Shown here: positions 47,243-57,833 of the stretch, in pieces | How the letters are laid out: every line of letters starts with the position of its first letter | Position numbering within the stretch: the stretch's first letter is position 1 | Made by a program: the position numbers and the translations under genes | NCBI GenBank assembly: GCA_039516895.1 | Contig: CP154437.1 | Span: 1,550,001-1,614,000 of the forward strand | Length of the DNA stretch: 64,000 nt | Reading direction: 5' to 3' | From: Campylobacter coli | GTDB taxonomy: Bacteria; Campylobacterota; Campylobacteria; Campylobacterales; Campylobacteraceae | The notes under the pieces: generated by a model | The model's input: only the letters and a program-made list of their open reading frames with translations | Database searches by the model: none | What the model was told of the DNA's origin: nothing

Positions 47243-48054
47243 TATTTTACATAAGAGGGATAAGTAAAGAAAAATAAATGTGTTAAATTTAAACCATAAT
47301 GAAAAAATACACTAAGCCATAAACTCTTACTATATCTCCAAGCCATTCCATAAATCAAACCTGCCAAAGAAGCAAATATTATCATCAAAATACCTGCTTT
47401 ATAATGCGCCACTCCAAATGCCAAACTCGCAACTAAAAGCGCTCCTACACCCCCTATCAAACCTTGTAATCTTTGTTGTAAATAACCCCTAAAAAATGCT
47501 TCTTCAACCAAAGCAACCAAAAATAAATTAGAAAATAAAAAATACACTATCCAAGAAGGAAAGCCTATTTCCATTTTAATTACACCCAAATACCAAGGGA
47601 TGGATAAAAGTAAAAAAGGACTTGCAAACAATAACATTGCTTGAAATAATTTTGGTTTTATTCTATTTAAATTCTCAAACAAACTTGGCATAAGTAAAAA
47701 GAGTAAAAAAACACCCAAAGGCTTATCAAAACTAAAATACAAAGTAAAAGCGCTGCTATGCTCACTTGCATGAACTTTATCTAGAATTTTTACATTATTA
47801 ACACCTGGAATAAAATGCAAAAATAAAAGCAAACAAAATGCCACTATCAAAAGCTCTAAAAATATATTTTTATTATTTTTATAATACAAGGACAATAAAA
47901 AAAATACACCCATAAAAGCAATAAAACTTATTTCTATGATATTATAATAATAAGCCAAAATTCCACTTATCGCCAATACCATAAAAGATAATTTTGTTTT
48001 TTTAAACGAAAGCAATGTTAAAGCTAAGGCTAATAAGATAAAAATTGTAATCAT
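47242..48054 (-). CDS. CPBP family intramembrane glutamic endopeptidase
   Basis: 270 residues, seven or eight membrane helices. The three family motifs are present: EEAFFRGYLQQRL (Glu-Glu and Arg), FGVAHYKAG (His) and FHYGLN (His/Asn). These proteases (CAAX/Rce1-like) process or protect against peptides such as bacteriocins, or act in regulation; the substrate here is unknown. Its three-base gap to purF and the block downstream suggest it belongs to the inserted segment between purF and fliI. Confidence 0.85.
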   Translation of the reverse strand: MITIFILLALALTLLSFKKTKLSFMVLAISGILAYYYNIIEISFIAFMGVFFLLSLYYKNNKNIFLELLIVAFCLLLFLHFIPGVNNVKILDKVHASEHSSAFTLYFSFDKPLGVFLLFLLMPSLFENLNRIKPKLFQAMLLFASPFLLLSIPWYLGVIKMEIGFPSWIVYFLFSNLFLVALVEEAFFRGYLQQRLQGLIGGVGALLVASLAFGVAHYKAGILMIIFASLAGLIYGMAWRYSKSLWLSVFFHYGLNLTHLFFFTYPSYVK

Positions 48055-48406
48055 ATTTTATTTCTCTTTTTGAATTTCATTGAACTTTGCAAAAATAGTA
48101 TCACTTCAAAAATTAAATATCTATAAAAATCACTCACATAAGTGATTGGAAAAACTCAAAAACTTATGTCAATCATAAGAAATATTTTTTAAAAAAATAT
48201 GAATTTATTATAAATAAACAATTTAATTTTTAAAATACATTTAAATTTTATTGATAATAAAATCTCAGCCCTATCAATTTGAAATCATAAGGAATAATAT
48301 AGAACTATTAAATATTTATATATAGAATAAAAAATATCTTATTAATGAATAATTAATAATTTTAATAATAAAATAATACTATTATAATTATTATCAAGGA
48401 TTGACA
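48055..48406. other. 352-base A/T-rich non-coding gap
   Basis: The largest gene-free stretch of the window. It holds a 7-bp hairpin at 48128-48147 (AATCACT / AGTGATT) with a T tail on the minus strand, a very A/T-rich block from about 48180, and at its right end the TATAAT box of the cytochrome gene. I see no reading frame, tRNA or repeat. It probably contains regulatory sites for the respiratory operon; in C. jejuni the homologous genes are controlled by RacRS according to oxygen and electron acceptor. Confidence 0.6.
48383..48388 (+). promoter_or_regulatory. Probable -10 box of the cytochrome c/TorA operon
   Basis: TATAAT, 19 bases before the ATG at 48407, with an AAGGA ribosome site in between. 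The leader would be short (about 12 bases), so the true start may use another box further upstream. Confidence 0.4.
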
Positions 48407-48979
48407 ATGAAAATTTTCATTTCTTTTTTTGTCTTGGCGACATGTTTATGGGCTAAAGAAATAGCCTATACAGATGAAGTTGTATCACTTTATCTTCATA
48501 AAGACGATACTAAAGTTACAGGAAGGCTTTTGCCCACAAATCCTTTTGAAATTCTAAAAAGTGATGGAGATAGGGTTTTGATAAAAGTTGATGGATATGT
48601 AAATCCTAAAGCTCCTTCTGTAATTTATTTTAACGATTCTCAAAGAATCATTGTTGCTGCTTTTTCCAAAAATACAAAACTCAATTTCTCACAAATAAGT
48701 GCAGGAAAAAATGGTAAATGGGATAAGGTGAGCCTTGAAATTTGGGCAGATAAAAAAGATTTTGCCAAAGACAATAAAGAAATGTTAAATCGCGCAAAAA
48801 ATCTTTTTGCTGAAAATTGCGGAATTTGCCATGCTTTACATCCTGAAAAAGAATTTACTGCTAATGCTTGGCCTGCTGTTTTTCGCTCTATGGCAGATAG
48901 AACAGGAATTGATAAAAAAGATAGATGGCTAGTAATACAATATTTACAAAAAAATGCAAAAGATTTTAAAGCAAAATAA
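48407..48979 (+). CDS. Periplasmic monohaem cytochrome c (Cj0265c-like)
   Basis: 190 residues. Signal peptide KIFISFFVLATCLWA, an SH3-like middle part, then one haem site C138-G-I-C141-H142 in ENCGICHAL; the methionine near SMADRTG may be the sixth ligand. It most likely carries electrons to the molybdoenzyme encoded 12 bases downstream. E. coli TorC has five haems; this short form is typical of Campylobacter. The ATG at 48407 is preferred over the in-frame TTG at 48401 because AAGGA is eight bases away. Confidence 0.88.
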   Translation: MKIFISFFVLATCLWAKEIAYTDEVVSLYLHKDDTKVTGRLLPTNPFEILKSDGDRVLIKVDGYVNPKAPSVIYFNDSQRIIVAAFSKNTKLNFSQISAGKNGKWDKVSLEIWADKKDFAKDNKEMLNRAKNLFAENCGICHALHPEKEFTANAWPAVFRSMADRTGIDKKDRWLVIQYLQKNAKDFKAK

Positions 48980-48991
48980 AAAGGAAGGGCA

Positions 48992-51508
48992 ATGTTAGAT
49001 AGAAGAAAATTTTTAAAAATTGGTGCAGCATTAAGTACTTTACCCCTTATTCCAACTTTAGGCGCAGGAAAAAGTGTAGAAGCTACAAAAGTAAGTCTTG
49101 GACTTGTCAAAAATGGTGAAGTCATCACAGCGGCTCATTGGGGGATTTTAAAACTTACCATAAAAGATGGTAAAATCGTTAAAAGTGAACCTTGGGAAAA
49201 AATCACCAAGATGGACAACCCTTTACAGCATTACACTGCAGATATGGTTTATAAATCTCGTATAAAATATCCTTATGTACGCAAATCCTATCTTCAAAAT
49301 CCTGACAATCCTAAACCTGAACTTCGCGGAAAAGATGAATTTGTGCGTGTAAGTTATGATGAAGCTGTAAAACTCATCGCAAAAGAACTCAAAAAAACAA
49401 GAGAAGCTAAGGGCACAAGTGCTATTTTTGGTGGAAGTTATGGTTGGAAATCAAGTGGCAATATGCAAAATGCTAGAATATTATTGCATAGGTTTTTAAA
49501 TGTTACAGGTGGTTTTGTTGGCGCTACTGGAGATTATTCTACAGGGGCTTCTCAGGTTATTATGCCTTATGTGGTTGGTTCAATTGAAGTTTATGAACAA
49601 CAAACCTCGTGGGAAAATATCTTAGAACATTCTAAATATGTTGTTATTTGGGGTGCTGACCCAATTTCTACCCTACGCATTGCTTGGACTGCATCAGAAC
49701 AAAGAGGCTTAGCTTATTTTGAAAAACTTAAGGAAAAGAAAATAAAAGTTATTTGTATTGATCCTGTAAGAACTGATACAGCTAAATTTTTAAATGCAAA
49801 ATGGGTAGCGCCACGCCCAAATACCGATGTAGCTTTAATGATGGGTATGGCAAGTCATTTGATTGCCAAAAATAAAGTTAATTATGAATTTTTAGAAAAC
49901 TATACTATAGGTTTTGATAAATTTAAAGATTATCTTGATGGAAAAGAAGACGGTATCAAAAAAGATGTCAAATGGGCAAGTAAAATTTGTGGTATCGATG
50001 AAAAGACAATTAAAAATTTAGCTGAAATTTTCTATGATAATCCTACTATGATTATGAGCGGATGGGGTATGCAAAGAGCTCATTATGGTGAGCAGCCACA
50101 CTGGATGCTTGTAACTTTAGCTTCTATGATAGGACAAATCGGTACTAAAGGTGGTGGTTTTGGACTTAGTTATCATTATAGCAATGGAGGTGTGCCAACT
50201 TGCAAAGGTGGAGTAATTGGTGGAATCAATGCAGGAAGTTTAGGCATTTGGAAAAATGGTAAATTTCAAGGTTTGGCTAAATCAAATCAAGCAAGCGGTG
50301 GCGCAGAATGGCTTCAAAATGCTGCAAGTTACTCTTTCCCTGTAGCAAGAATAGCAGATGCTTTACTTAATCCTGGCAAAACCATAGATCACAATGGTAG
50401 CAAAATTACTTATCCTGATATTGATTTTATCTACTGGGTAGGTGGAAATCCACTCGTACACCATCAAGATACCAATACCAATGTAAAAGCATGGCGAAAA
50501 CCTCGCACTGTAGTAGTAAATGAAATTTATTGGACCCCAACAGCAAAAATGGCAGATATTGTAATGCCTACAACTTCATCTTATGAAAGAGATGATATTA
50601 CTATGAGCGGGGATTATTCTAATATGCATATAATACCGATGAAACAAGCAGTTGAACCAGTGGGTGAAAGCAAAGATGATTATATAATTTTTGCTGATAT
50701 ATGCAAAGTTTATGGTCAAAATGTATACAATGCTTATACAGAAAAGGGTAAAAAAGCAAAAGACTTCATCAAAGAATATTATGATAGTGCTTTAAAACAA
50801 ACTCAAAGCTTTGGCGAGGCTTTTGCTACTCCTATGCCAAATTTTGAAGAATTTTGGGCAAAAAATGAACCTATTACCTTTGAAGCCACTGCAGAAAGCT
50901 TAGAATGGACACGTTTTTCAGAATTTATAGAAGATCCAATCCTTAATGCTTTAGGCACAGAATCAGGCTTGATTGAAATTTATTCTCAAACAATCAAAAA
51001 TTACAATTATAATGATTGTAAAGCGCATCCTACTTGGTTCGAACCGATTGAATGGCTTGGAAATGCTACTAAAGAAGCACCTTTTCATCTACTCACAAAC
51101 CACCCAAAAGATCGCTTGCATTCTCAGCTTTGCCACACAAGCTTAAGAGAAACTTATGCGATAAAAGATAGAGAGCCAATTTTAATAAATACCAAAGATG
51201 CGAAAAAACTTGGTATTAAAAATGGCGATGTTGTAAGAGTCTTTAACAAACGCGGAGAGGTCTTAGCAGGTGTAATTGTAAGTGATGATATCATGCAAGG
51301 TGTCGTAAGACTATGCGAGGGTGCTTGGTATGATCCTGATGAAAATGGACTTTGCAAATGCGGAAATGCAAATGTCTTAACCATAGATATTCCAAGTTCA
51401 AAACTTGCAAATGGTAATATAGCACATACAGGACTTGTAAATATAGAAAAATTTACAGATAAGCTTCCGACTCTTAGTGCTTTTAGTGCTCCAAAAGGTG
51501 CTATTTAA
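48992..51508 (+). CDS. TorA/BisC-type molybdopterin oxidoreductase (TMAO/DMSO reductase, Cj0264c-like)
   Basis: 838 residues, exported by the Tat system: DRRKFLKIGAA at residues 3-13 is the twin-arginine motif. It has no Fe-S binding N-terminus, as in TorA/DorA. GDYSTGASQVI carries the molybdenum-ligating serine (S183), and YEQQTSWENIL is typical of TMAO reductases. A full C-terminal cofactor-binding domain is present. It reduces TMAO and DMSO as alternative electron acceptors in the periplasm. Co-transcribed with the cytochrome c gene; ends in a hairpin. The moaC gene of this window helps make its cofactor. Confidence 0.92.
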   Translation: MLDRRKFLKIGAALSTLPLIPTLGAGKSVEATKVSLGLVKNGEVITAAHWGILKLTIKDGKIVKSEPWEKITKMDNPLQHYTADMVYKSRIKYPYVRKSYLQNPDNPKPELRGKDEFVRVSYDEAVKLIAKELKKTREAKGTSAIFGGSYGWKSSGNMQNARILLHRFLNVTGGFVGATGDYSTGASQVIMPYVVGSIEVYEQQTSWENILEHSKYVVIWGADPISTLRIAWTASEQRGLAYFEKLKEKKIKVICIDPVRTDTAKFLNAKWVAPRPNTDVALMMGMASHLIAKNKVNYEFLENYTIGFDKFKDYLDGKEDGIKKDVKWASKICGIDEKTIKNLAEIFYDNPTMIMSGWGMQRAHYGEQPHWMLVTLASMIGQIGTKGGGFGLSYHYSNGGVPTCKGGVIGGINAGSLGIWKNGKFQGLAKSNQASGGAEWLQNAASYSFPVARIADALLNPGKTIDHNGSKITYPDIDFIYWVGGNPLVHHQDTNTNVKAWRKPRTVVVNEIYWTPTAKMADIVMPTTSSYERDDITMSGDYSNMHIIPMKQAVEPVGESKDDYIIFADICKVYGQNVYNAYTEKGKKAKDFIKEYYDSALKQTQSFGEAFATPMPNFEEFWAKNEPITFEATAESLEWTRFSEFIEDPILNALGTESGLIEIYSQTIKNYNYNDCKAHPTWFEPIEWLGNATKEAPFHLLTNHPKDRLHSQLCHTSLRETYAIKDREPILINTKDAKKLGIKNGDVVRVFNKRGEVLAGVIVSDDIMQGVVRLCEGAWYDPDENGLCKCGNANVLTIDIPSSKLANGNIAHTGLVNIEKFTDKLPTLSAFSAPKGAI

Positions 51509-51517
51509 CTCTATCTT

Positions 51518-51543
51518 AAAGAAAGTCTTTTAGGACTTTCTTT
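51518..51543 (+). terminator. Terminator of the cytochrome c/TorA operon
   Basis: A perfect 10-bp stem AAAGAAAGTC / GACTTTCTTT with loop TTTTAG, ten bases after the stop codon. Confidence 0.65.
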
Positions 51544-51705
51544 ACTAATGATCACAATACCCCTTGTAAATAATAATTCAAAGTTATACAAAAAACAAAA
51601 TGTTTATAAATTTACACTCAATTACTATAAAAAGAAAAACTTTCTTATTTTCACAAATTTTTCAGTATAATTAAAAAATATTTTATAAATAAAGGTAAGA
51701 AAATA

Positions 51706-53703
51706 ATGCAAACAAATACATTTGCTAAATCAGTTAGCATATCAACAAGACTTACACTTTGGATAGGAATTTTAGTTGTATTAATTTTAGCAATTACAAG
51801 CACAGTTAGCTACTATGAAGCTAAAATTAAGACTTATGAGCTTTTAAAAGAAAATCAACTTAAAACCATGGATGATGTTGGTGCCATATTTGAAGCTTAC
51901 GGTGCTTCAAAAAGAAATGGAGTTCAAAATTTGGCAAATCAATTAAATCAAAATCCTGATATGAGCGAACGTGAGCTTATGAATTTAATCCAAGCTCTTA
52001 AAGATTTAAATGGTTATGATTTAGTTTATGTAGGTTTTGAAGATACAGGAAAAAACTATCAATCAAATAATCAAATTTTAGATATTTCCAAGGGTTATGA
52101 TACAAAAAATCGTCCTTGGTATAAGCAAGCCAAAGCAGCTAAACAATTTATCGTAACAGAACCTTATAAGTCCGCAGATAGTGGAAAAATAGGAATTACC
52201 TATGCGGCTCCTTTTTATGATAAAAATGGAAATTTTAGAGGTGTTGTAGGTGGAGATTACGATTTGGCTAAATTTTCCACAGATGTTCTAACAGTAGGAA
52301 AATCACAGCATACTTATACTGCTGTAATAGATCCAGAAGGAACCATACTTTTTAGAGATGATATAAGTCAAATTTTTACAAAAACTGACTTAAGTATTAA
52401 TGTAGCTAATGCAATTAAACAAAATCCCTCTTATCTAGATCCAAATAATAGAGATGTATTATTCCATGTAGAAAATGACAAAGGTGTTAATTATGCTATT
52501 ATGTGTAACGCTACTTATAATCCTCTATTTAGAATTTGCACAGTAACAGAAAATTCAGTTTATACCAATGCTGCAAATGAAATTTTATATCAACAAGTAA
52601 TTATAGGTATTGTTGCTATCATAATAGCATTAATTCTTATAAGATTTTTAATCAATAGAAGTTTCTCCCCACTCGCCTCTATCCAAGCAGGACTTAATTC
52701 TTTCTTTGGCTTCATCAACCATAAAACCAAAGATATTTCTACTATTGATGTAAAAACTAATGATGAATTTGGTCAAATCTCTAAAGCCATCAACGAAAAC
52801 ATCCTTGCTACTAAACAAGGTTTAGAACAAGATGCTAAAGCAGTAAAAGAAAGTGTTGAAACAGTAGGAGTAGTAGAAAGTGGTAATCTTACTGCAAGAA
52901 TTACAGCTAATCCTAGAAATCCACAATTAATAGAACTTAAAAATGTTCTTAATAGACTTTTAGATGTTTTACAAACTAAAGTAGGATCAGATATGAATGC
53001 TATTCATAAGATCTTTGAAGAATATAAGTCTTTAGACTTTAGAAATAAACTTGATAATGCTAGTGGTAATGTTGAAATCACTACCAATGCTTTAGGAGAT
53101 GAAATCGTTAAGATGTTAAAACAAAGTTCTGACTTTGCTAATCACTTAGCCAGTGAAAGTTCTAAACTTCAAAGTGCAGTTCAAAATCTTACTTCATCTT
53201 CTAATTCTCAAGCAGCTTCTTTGGAAGAAACAGCTGCTGCTTTAGAAGAGATTACTTCTTCTATGCAAAATGTTTCTGTAAAAACCAGTGATGTTATCAC
53301 TCAATCTGAAGAGATTAAGAATGTTACAGGTATTATTGGAGATATTGCAGATCAAATCAATCTTCTAGCATTAAATGCTGCTATTGAAGCTGCAAGAGCA
53401 GGAGAACATGGTAGAGGATTTGCAGTTGTTGCAGATGAAGTTAGAAAGCTAGCTGAAAGAACTCAAAAGTCTTTATCTGAAATAGAAGCTAATACTAATT
53501 TATTGGTTCAATCTATCAATGATATGGCAGAATCTATTAAAGAGCAAACTGCAGGTATTACTCAAATCAATGAGAGTGTAGCTCAAATTGATCAAACTAC
53601 TAAGGATAATGTAGAGATTGCTAATGAGTCTGCTATTATTTCTAATACTGTAAGTGATATAGCTAATAATATACTTGAAGATGTGAAAAAGAAAAGGTTT
53701 TAA
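51706..53703 (+). CDS. Methyl-accepting chemotaxis protein, group A Tlp
   Basis: 665 residues. Membrane helix 1 (about 17-37), periplasmic double-Cache sensor (about 38-300, with [21 protein letters not shown] and [23 protein letters not shown]), membrane helix 2 (about 303-322), HAMP-like linker, and a conserved signalling domain with the hairpin tip [29 protein letters not shown]. The Cache pattern (Asp after YAAPFYD and WYKQA) suggests amino acid or organic acid ligands. The C-terminal half is nearly identical among C. jejuni Tlp2, Tlp3 and Tlp4 as I recall, so the number cannot be assigned. It lacks a CheR-binding pentapeptide. It has its own gap of 197 bases upstream. Confidence 0.93.
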   Translation: MQTNTFAKSVSISTRLTLWIGILVVLILAITSTVSYYEAKIKTYELLKENQLKTMDDVGAIFEAYGASKRNGVQNLANQLNQNPDMSERELMNLIQALKDLNGYDLVYVGFEDTGKNYQSNNQILDISKGYDTKNRPWYKQAKAAKQFIVTEPYKSADSGKIGITYAAPFYDKNGNFRGVVGGDYDLAKFSTDVLTVGKSQHTYTAVIDPEGTILFRDDISQIFTKTDLSINVANAIKQNPSYLDPNNRDVLFHVENDKGVNYAIMCNATYNPLFRICTVTENSVYTNAANEILYQQVIIGIVAIIIALILIRFLINRSFSPLASIQAGLNSFFGFINHKTKDISTIDVKTNDEFGQISKAINENILATKQGLEQDAKAVKESVETVGVVESGNLTARITANPRNPQLIELKNVLNRLLDVLQTKVGSDMNAIHKIFEEYKSLDFRNKLDNASGNVEITTNALGDEIVKMLKQSSDFANHLASESSKLQSAVQNLTSSSNSQAASLEETAAALEEITSSMQNVSVKTSDVITQSEEIKNVTGIIGDIADQINLLALNAAIEAARAGEHGRGFAVVADEVRKLAERTQKSLSEIEANTNLLVQSINDMAESIKEQTAGITQINESVAQIDQTTKDNVEIANESAIISNTVSDIANNILEDVKKKRF

Positions 53704-53723
53704 TTAGAGACTGATATATAAAA

Positions 53724-53753
53724 TTTAGATTGATATGCGAGTATCAATCTAAA
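53724..53753 (+). terminator. Terminator after the Tlp gene
   Basis: A perfect 12-bp stem TTTAGATTGATA / TATCAATCTAAA with loop TGCGAG, 20 bases after the stop codon and followed by GATTTTGATTT. Confidence 0.7.
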
Positions 53754-53818
53754 GATTTTGATTTGTTGATGAAATTTACATTTCTATATTTATGAAATTA
53801 TTTTAATACAAAATAAGA

Positions 53819-55204
53819 TTATTTAAGATTAGGATTAGGTAGCGTTGCGCTAGAACTTCCCATATTAATATTTTGCTGCACTGCACTAGGGGCAACATTA
53901 GCATCAATTTGACTTAAAAGTCTTATAGTTTCTTCAAATTCAAAGCTTTCCTCAGGATTTTGTCCTAAAAATTTTTGCATAAATTCCTTTTTAGCTATGG
54001 CTTCATCAAGCTCCTTATCACTACCCTTTTGATAAGCACCGATACGAAGCAATACTTCATTTTCTTTTAAAAGCGAATTTAAGCGTTTAAATTTTCTAGC
54101 CCAAAGTTTGTGTTCAGGACTTATGATATCGCCCATTACCCTTGAGGCTGAATTTTGTATATTAATAGGAGGATAAATTCCAAAATCCGTAAGCTCACGA
54201 CTTAAAACAATATGCCCATCTAGGATAGAACGGCTTTGATCAGCAATAGGATCACTCATATCATCTCCATCAACTAAAACAGTAAAAAATGCCGTTATAG
54301 TTCCTTTACCTTCTTCTTTTCCTGTTCTTTCCATGAGTTGAGGCAAGAGGCTTAAAACACTTGGAGGATAACCTTTTGTAGTAGGAGGCTCACCAAGAGC
54401 AAGTCCTATCTCTCTTTGTGCCATAGCAAACCGCGTTACGCTATCCATGATAAAAAGTACATCTTTGCCTTGTTCTTTAAAGTATTCAGCCACGCTCATA
54501 GCACAAAATGCTCCATATTTTCGCATTAAAGCACTATCATCACTTGTTGCAACGATAATTACTGTATCGTCAAGCTTTCCACCTAAATTTTTTTGTATAA
54601 ATTCAGGAATTTCGCGCCCCCTTTCACCTATAAGTGCGACTACCTTGATAGGGGCTTTTGAATTTTTAACTATCATACCCATAAGGGTAGATTTTCCTAC
54701 ACCACTTCCTGCAAAAATGCCTAATTTTTGCCCCACACCACAAGTTAAAAGCGCATCTATGGTTTTAACTCCCACAGGAAAAACTTCTTCTATAAGTCCT
54801 CTTTTCATCGCATCAATAGGTGCACGCATGATAGGCATATATTTAGTTGCTTCTATAGCACCCTTGCCATCTTTAGGGCGCATAAAAGGATCCACTACCC
54901 TTCCTAAAAGCTCATCGCTAACGCCTATTTGCATTCCTGCATCACTTATAAAAGCACGGTCGCCTATTTTAAAACCTTCTATGAAAGAAAAAGGGCTTAG
55001 ATAGCTAAATTGCTCTTTGATTTCAACAACCATAGCTAAGGTGTTTAAATTTTCATTTTCATTTGAAACAAGTTTAATGATATCGCCAACACCTGTTTTA
55101 AGTCCTCGAATTTCTATACTTGTAGCAGAAATTTTAGTGATCTCTCCAAAAACAGCACTTAAATTTTCTTTGCCAAGTTTAGAACGAAGTTTTTCTAAAT
55201 TCAT
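53819..55204 (-). CDS. fliI: Flagellar type III export ATPase FliI
   Basis: 461 residues, related to F1-ATPase beta. Walker A is GIFAGSGVGKSTLM, Walker B is DVLFIMDSVTRFA, with the type III ATPase signature PPTTKGYPPSVLSLLPQLMERTG. It energises export of flagellar proteins. The ATG overlaps the folE stop by one base (TGATG). Lone flagellar gene here, transcribed with folE, as in other Campylobacter. Confidence 0.96.
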   Translation of the reverse strand: MNLEKLRSKLGKENLSAVFGEITKISATSIEIRGLKTGVGDIIKLVSNENENLNTLAMVVEIKEQFSYLSPFSFIEGFKIGDRAFISDAGMQIGVSDELLGRVVDPFMRPKDGKGAIEATKYMPIMRAPIDAMKRGLIEEVFPVGVKTIDALLTCGVGQKLGIFAGSGVGKSTLMGMIVKNSKAPIKVVALIGERGREIPEFIQKNLGGKLDDTVIIVATSDDSALMRKYGAFCAMSVAEYFKEQGKDVLFIMDSVTRFAMAQREIGLALGEPPTTKGYPPSVLSLLPQLMERTGKEEGKGTITAFFTVLVDGDDMSDPIADQSRSILDGHIVLSRELTDFGIYPPINIQNSASRVMGDIISPEHKLWARKFKRLNSLLKENEVLLRIGAYQKGSDKELDEAIAKKEFMQKFLGQNPEESFEFEETIRLLSQIDANVAPSAVQQNINMGSSSATLPNPNLK

Positions 55205-55776
55205 CAAAAACGAACTTGCTTAGGAGAATTAATGAGTGAAAAAAATTCTTCGCGTGTTTTTTCATTTTTTAAAAAAAGTCCGCGAAGAGCCGAAGTGGTA
55301 GTAGTAGAATTTGCTTTTTGCACCCCACGCATTTCAACACACATATGTCTTGCTTCTATAACCACACCAACGCCTTTTGCACCAACATTTTCCATCAAAG
55401 CTTCAGCAATTTGTTCGGTAAGTTGTTCTTGAATTTGAAGTCTTCTCGCATATACTTCTACAAGACGCGGTATTTTGCTAAGCCCAACCACTTTTTGATC
55501 AGGGATATAAGCCACATGTACGCGACCAAAAAAAGGTAAAAGGTGATGCTCACAAAGACTATAAAACTCTATATCGCGCACTAGAACCATTTCGTTATTT
55601 GAGCTTTCAAATAAAGCATTATTTAATATTTCTTTGACATTTTTTTTATATCCACTTGTTAAAAACTCATAAGCTTTAAAAACACGATTAGGCGTCTTTA
55701 CAAGTCCTTCTCTAGTTGGATTTTCCCCTATGATTTCAAGCATAGTTTTTACGCAATTTTCAAATTTTTCTTGCAA
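55204..55776 (-). CDS. folE: GTP cyclohydrolase I
   Basis: 190 residues. [14 protein letters not shown] carries the zinc cysteine and histidines, [10 protein letters not shown] carries the second cysteine, and [22 protein letters not shown] is the family signature. It starts tetrahydrofolate (and possibly queuosine) synthesis from GTP. First gene of the folE-fliI pair, divergent from tig. Confidence 0.95.
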   Translation of the reverse strand: MQEKFENCVKTMLEIIGENPTREGLVKTPNRVFKAYEFLTSGYKKNVKEILNNALFESSNNEMVLVRDIEFYSLCEHHLLPFFGRVHVAYIPDQKVVGLSKIPRLVEVYARRLQIQEQLTEQIAEALMENVGAKGVGVVIEARHMCVEMRGVQKANSTTTTSALRGLFLKNEKTREEFFSLINSPKQVRF

Positions 55777-55854
55777 ATTATTCTCCGTATTTTTTTCTTA
55801 GCTCATTTTAACATAAAATGCTTTAAAATTTTATGCAACTAATAAGGAAAAATT

Positions 55855-55863
55855 TGCTATGAT
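55855..55863 (+). promoter_or_regulatory. Extended -10 promoter of the tig operon
   Basis: TGCTATGAT, 34 bases upstream of the tig ATG. It sits in the loop of a perfect 8-bp inverted repeat (AATTTGCT 55851-55858 / AGCAAATT 55867-55874). An alternative reading of the same bases is an eight-codon leader ORF (55859-55885) with its own AAGGA site. Confidence 0.5.
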
Positions 55864-55896
55864 TGAAGCAAATTTTATTTTATAAGGAAAAATGTT

Positions 55897-57222
55897 ATGG
55901 AAGTAAAAGCAAAGCAATTAGACTCTGTTAATGCGACTGCTAGTGTAAAAATTCCTTCAGGGATGATTAAAAGCGAAGTAGAAAATTTAGCTAAAAAAGC
56001 TTCTAAAAATGTAAAAATGGATGGCTTTAGACCAGGAAAAGTTCCTGTTGCTGCCGTGCTTAAAAGATATCAAAAAGAATTGACTCAAGATGCAGAACAA
56101 AATCTTTTTAAATCTGCCGTTGATAGTGCTTTAAAAGAATTAAAAAAAGAAGTAAAAGAACTTGTAGGTGAACCGTATTTTGAAAAATTTGATCGTCAAG
56201 ATGGAGAAATTGTTGCTGAATTAGCTCTTTCTTTTAAACCTGAATTTAAACTCGATGGCTATGAAGAATTGATTCCTGAGTATCAAACTCCAAAAGTAAC
56301 TAAAAAAGAAATTGATGAAAAAAAAGAAGAATTATTAAAACGCTTTGCTACTCCTGAAGCTATTAAAACTAAAAGAGCTTTAAAAGAGGGTGATTTTGCA
56401 AAATTTGATTTTGAGGGTTTTGTAGATGAGAAAGCTTTTGATGGAGGCAAGGCTGAAAATTATGTTTTAGAAATAGGCTCTAAACAATTCATACCAGGCT
56501 TTGAAGAAGGTATGGTAGGAATGAAAAGTGGGGAAGAAAAAGATATAAAAGTAACCTTTCCTAAAGAATACGGCGCAGCACATTTAGCAGGAAAAGATGC
56601 AGTATTTAAAGTAAAATTGCACGAAATTCAAGAGTTAAAATTACCTGAACTTGATGAAGAAACACTCAAAAAACTTTTACCAAATGAAGAAAAACCAACA
56701 GTTGAACTTCTAGATGAAAAACTTAAAGAACAAATCAAAAACGAAAAGCTTTTCAAGCTTGTAAATGATGAACTAAAAGCTAAATTTGCTGATGCTTTAA
56801 TTGAAAAATACAATTTTGACTTACCACGCGGTATAGTAGAGCAAGAAACTGATATGCAATTCCGCAACGCATTTAACACATTCAGTGAAAAAGAAATTGA
56901 AGAACTTAAAACAAGCAAAGAAAAATATCAAGAAAAACGCGATTCTTTCAAAGAAGAAGCACAAAAAAGTGTAAAACTTACTTTTATCATTGATGAGCTT
57001 GCAAAACTTCGCAAAATTGAAGTAAATGATCAAGAATTGATCCAAGCAATTTATTTTGAAGCTTATCGCTATGGAATGAATCCAAAAGAACATTTAGAAA
57101 ATTACAAAAAACAAGGGGCTTTACCTGCAGTTAAAATGGCTTTGATCGAAGAAAAACTTTTCAGCGATATTTTTATGCCAAAAGCTGATAAAGCAAGTAA
57201 AAAAGAGAAAGAAGATAAATAA
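55897..57222 (+). CDS. tig: Trigger factor
   Basis: 441 residues. The ribosome-binding signature GFRPGKVP is at about residues 44-51, the FKBP-type peptidyl-prolyl isomerase domain covers about 150-245 ([37 protein letters not shown]), and the helical chaperone arm follows. It folds nascent chains at the ribosome exit. It overlaps clpP by one base and opens a tightly packed seven-gene run. Confidence 0.96.
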   Translation: MEVKAKQLDSVNATASVKIPSGMIKSEVENLAKKASKNVKMDGFRPGKVPVAAVLKRYQKELTQDAEQNLFKSAVDSALKELKKEVKELVGEPYFEKFDRQDGEIVAELALSFKPEFKLDGYEELIPEYQTPKVTKKEIDEKKEELLKRFATPEAIKTKRALKEGDFAKFDFEGFVDEKAFDGGKAENYVLEIGSKQFIPGFEEGMVGMKSGEEKDIKVTFPKEYGAAHLAGKDAVFKVKLHEIQELKLPELDEETLKKLLPNEEKPTVELLDEKLKEQIKNEKLFKLVNDELKAKFADALIEKYNFDLPRGIVEQETDMQFRNAFNTFSEKEIEELKTSKEKYQEKRDSFKEEAQKSVKLTFIIDELAKLRKIEVNDQELIQAIYFEAYRYGMNPKEHLENYKKQGALPAVKMALIEEKLFSDIFMPKADKASKKEKEDK

Positions 57223-57806
57223 TGTACATACCTTATGTAATCGAAAAAACAAGTCGCGGTGAAAGAAGTTATGATATTTATTCGCGTCTTTTAAAAGATA
57301 GAATTATTATGCTAAGTGGCGAAATTCACGATGAACTTGCCGCTTCTATCGTAGCACAGCTTCTTTTTTTAGAAGCTGAAGATCCACAAAAAGATATATA
57401 TCTTTATATCAATTCTCCAGGTGGCGTGATCACAAGCGGTTTTAGTATCTATGATACTATGAATTATATCAAGCCTGATGTTTGTACTATCTGCATAGGT
57501 CAAGCTGCATCTATGGGCGCATTTTTATTGAGTTGCGGAACAGAGGGCAAGCGTTTTGCTTTGCCTAATTCACGCATCATGATACATCAGCCTTTAGGTG
57601 GTGCAAGAGGACAGGCTACGGATATAGAAATTCAAGCTAAAGAAATTTTAAGATTAAAAGCTATACTTAATGATATCTTGGCAAAAAATACCAAGCAAAA
57701 AGTCGCTAAAATAGTAAAAGACACAGAAAGAGATTTTTTCATGTCAGCACAAGAAGCTAAAGAGTATGGTTTGATCGATAAGGTTTTAGAAAAAAGTTTT
57801 AAATGA
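57222..57806 (+). CDS. clpP: ATP-dependent Clp protease proteolytic subunit
   Basis: 194 residues. The catalytic serine is S97 in [10 protein letters not shown] and the histidine is H122 in MIHQPLGG; the Asp is in the YGLIDKVL region. Full length. It degrades proteins with ClpX or ClpA, neither of which is next to it. Translation is coupled to tig (TAATG). Confidence 0.96.
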   Translation: MYIPYVIEKTSRGERSYDIYSRLLKDRIIMLSGEIHDELAASIVAQLLFLEAEDPQKDIYLYINSPGGVITSGFSIYDTMNYIKPDVCTICIGQAASMGAFLLSCGTEGKRFALPNSRIMIHQPLGGARGQATDIEIQAKEILRLKAILNDILAKNTKQKVAKIVKDTERDFFMSAQEAKEYGLIDKVLEKSFK

Positions 57807-57833
57807 TTAAAATCATTTAAATAAAGGTTGTTT

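Noticed and set aside
56628-57093. Long reading frames antisense to tig, and similar frames antisense to other genes
   Set aside because: They are shadows of the real genes: no ribosome sites, odd hydrophobic/Ser-Phe-rich composition and no recognisable motifs.
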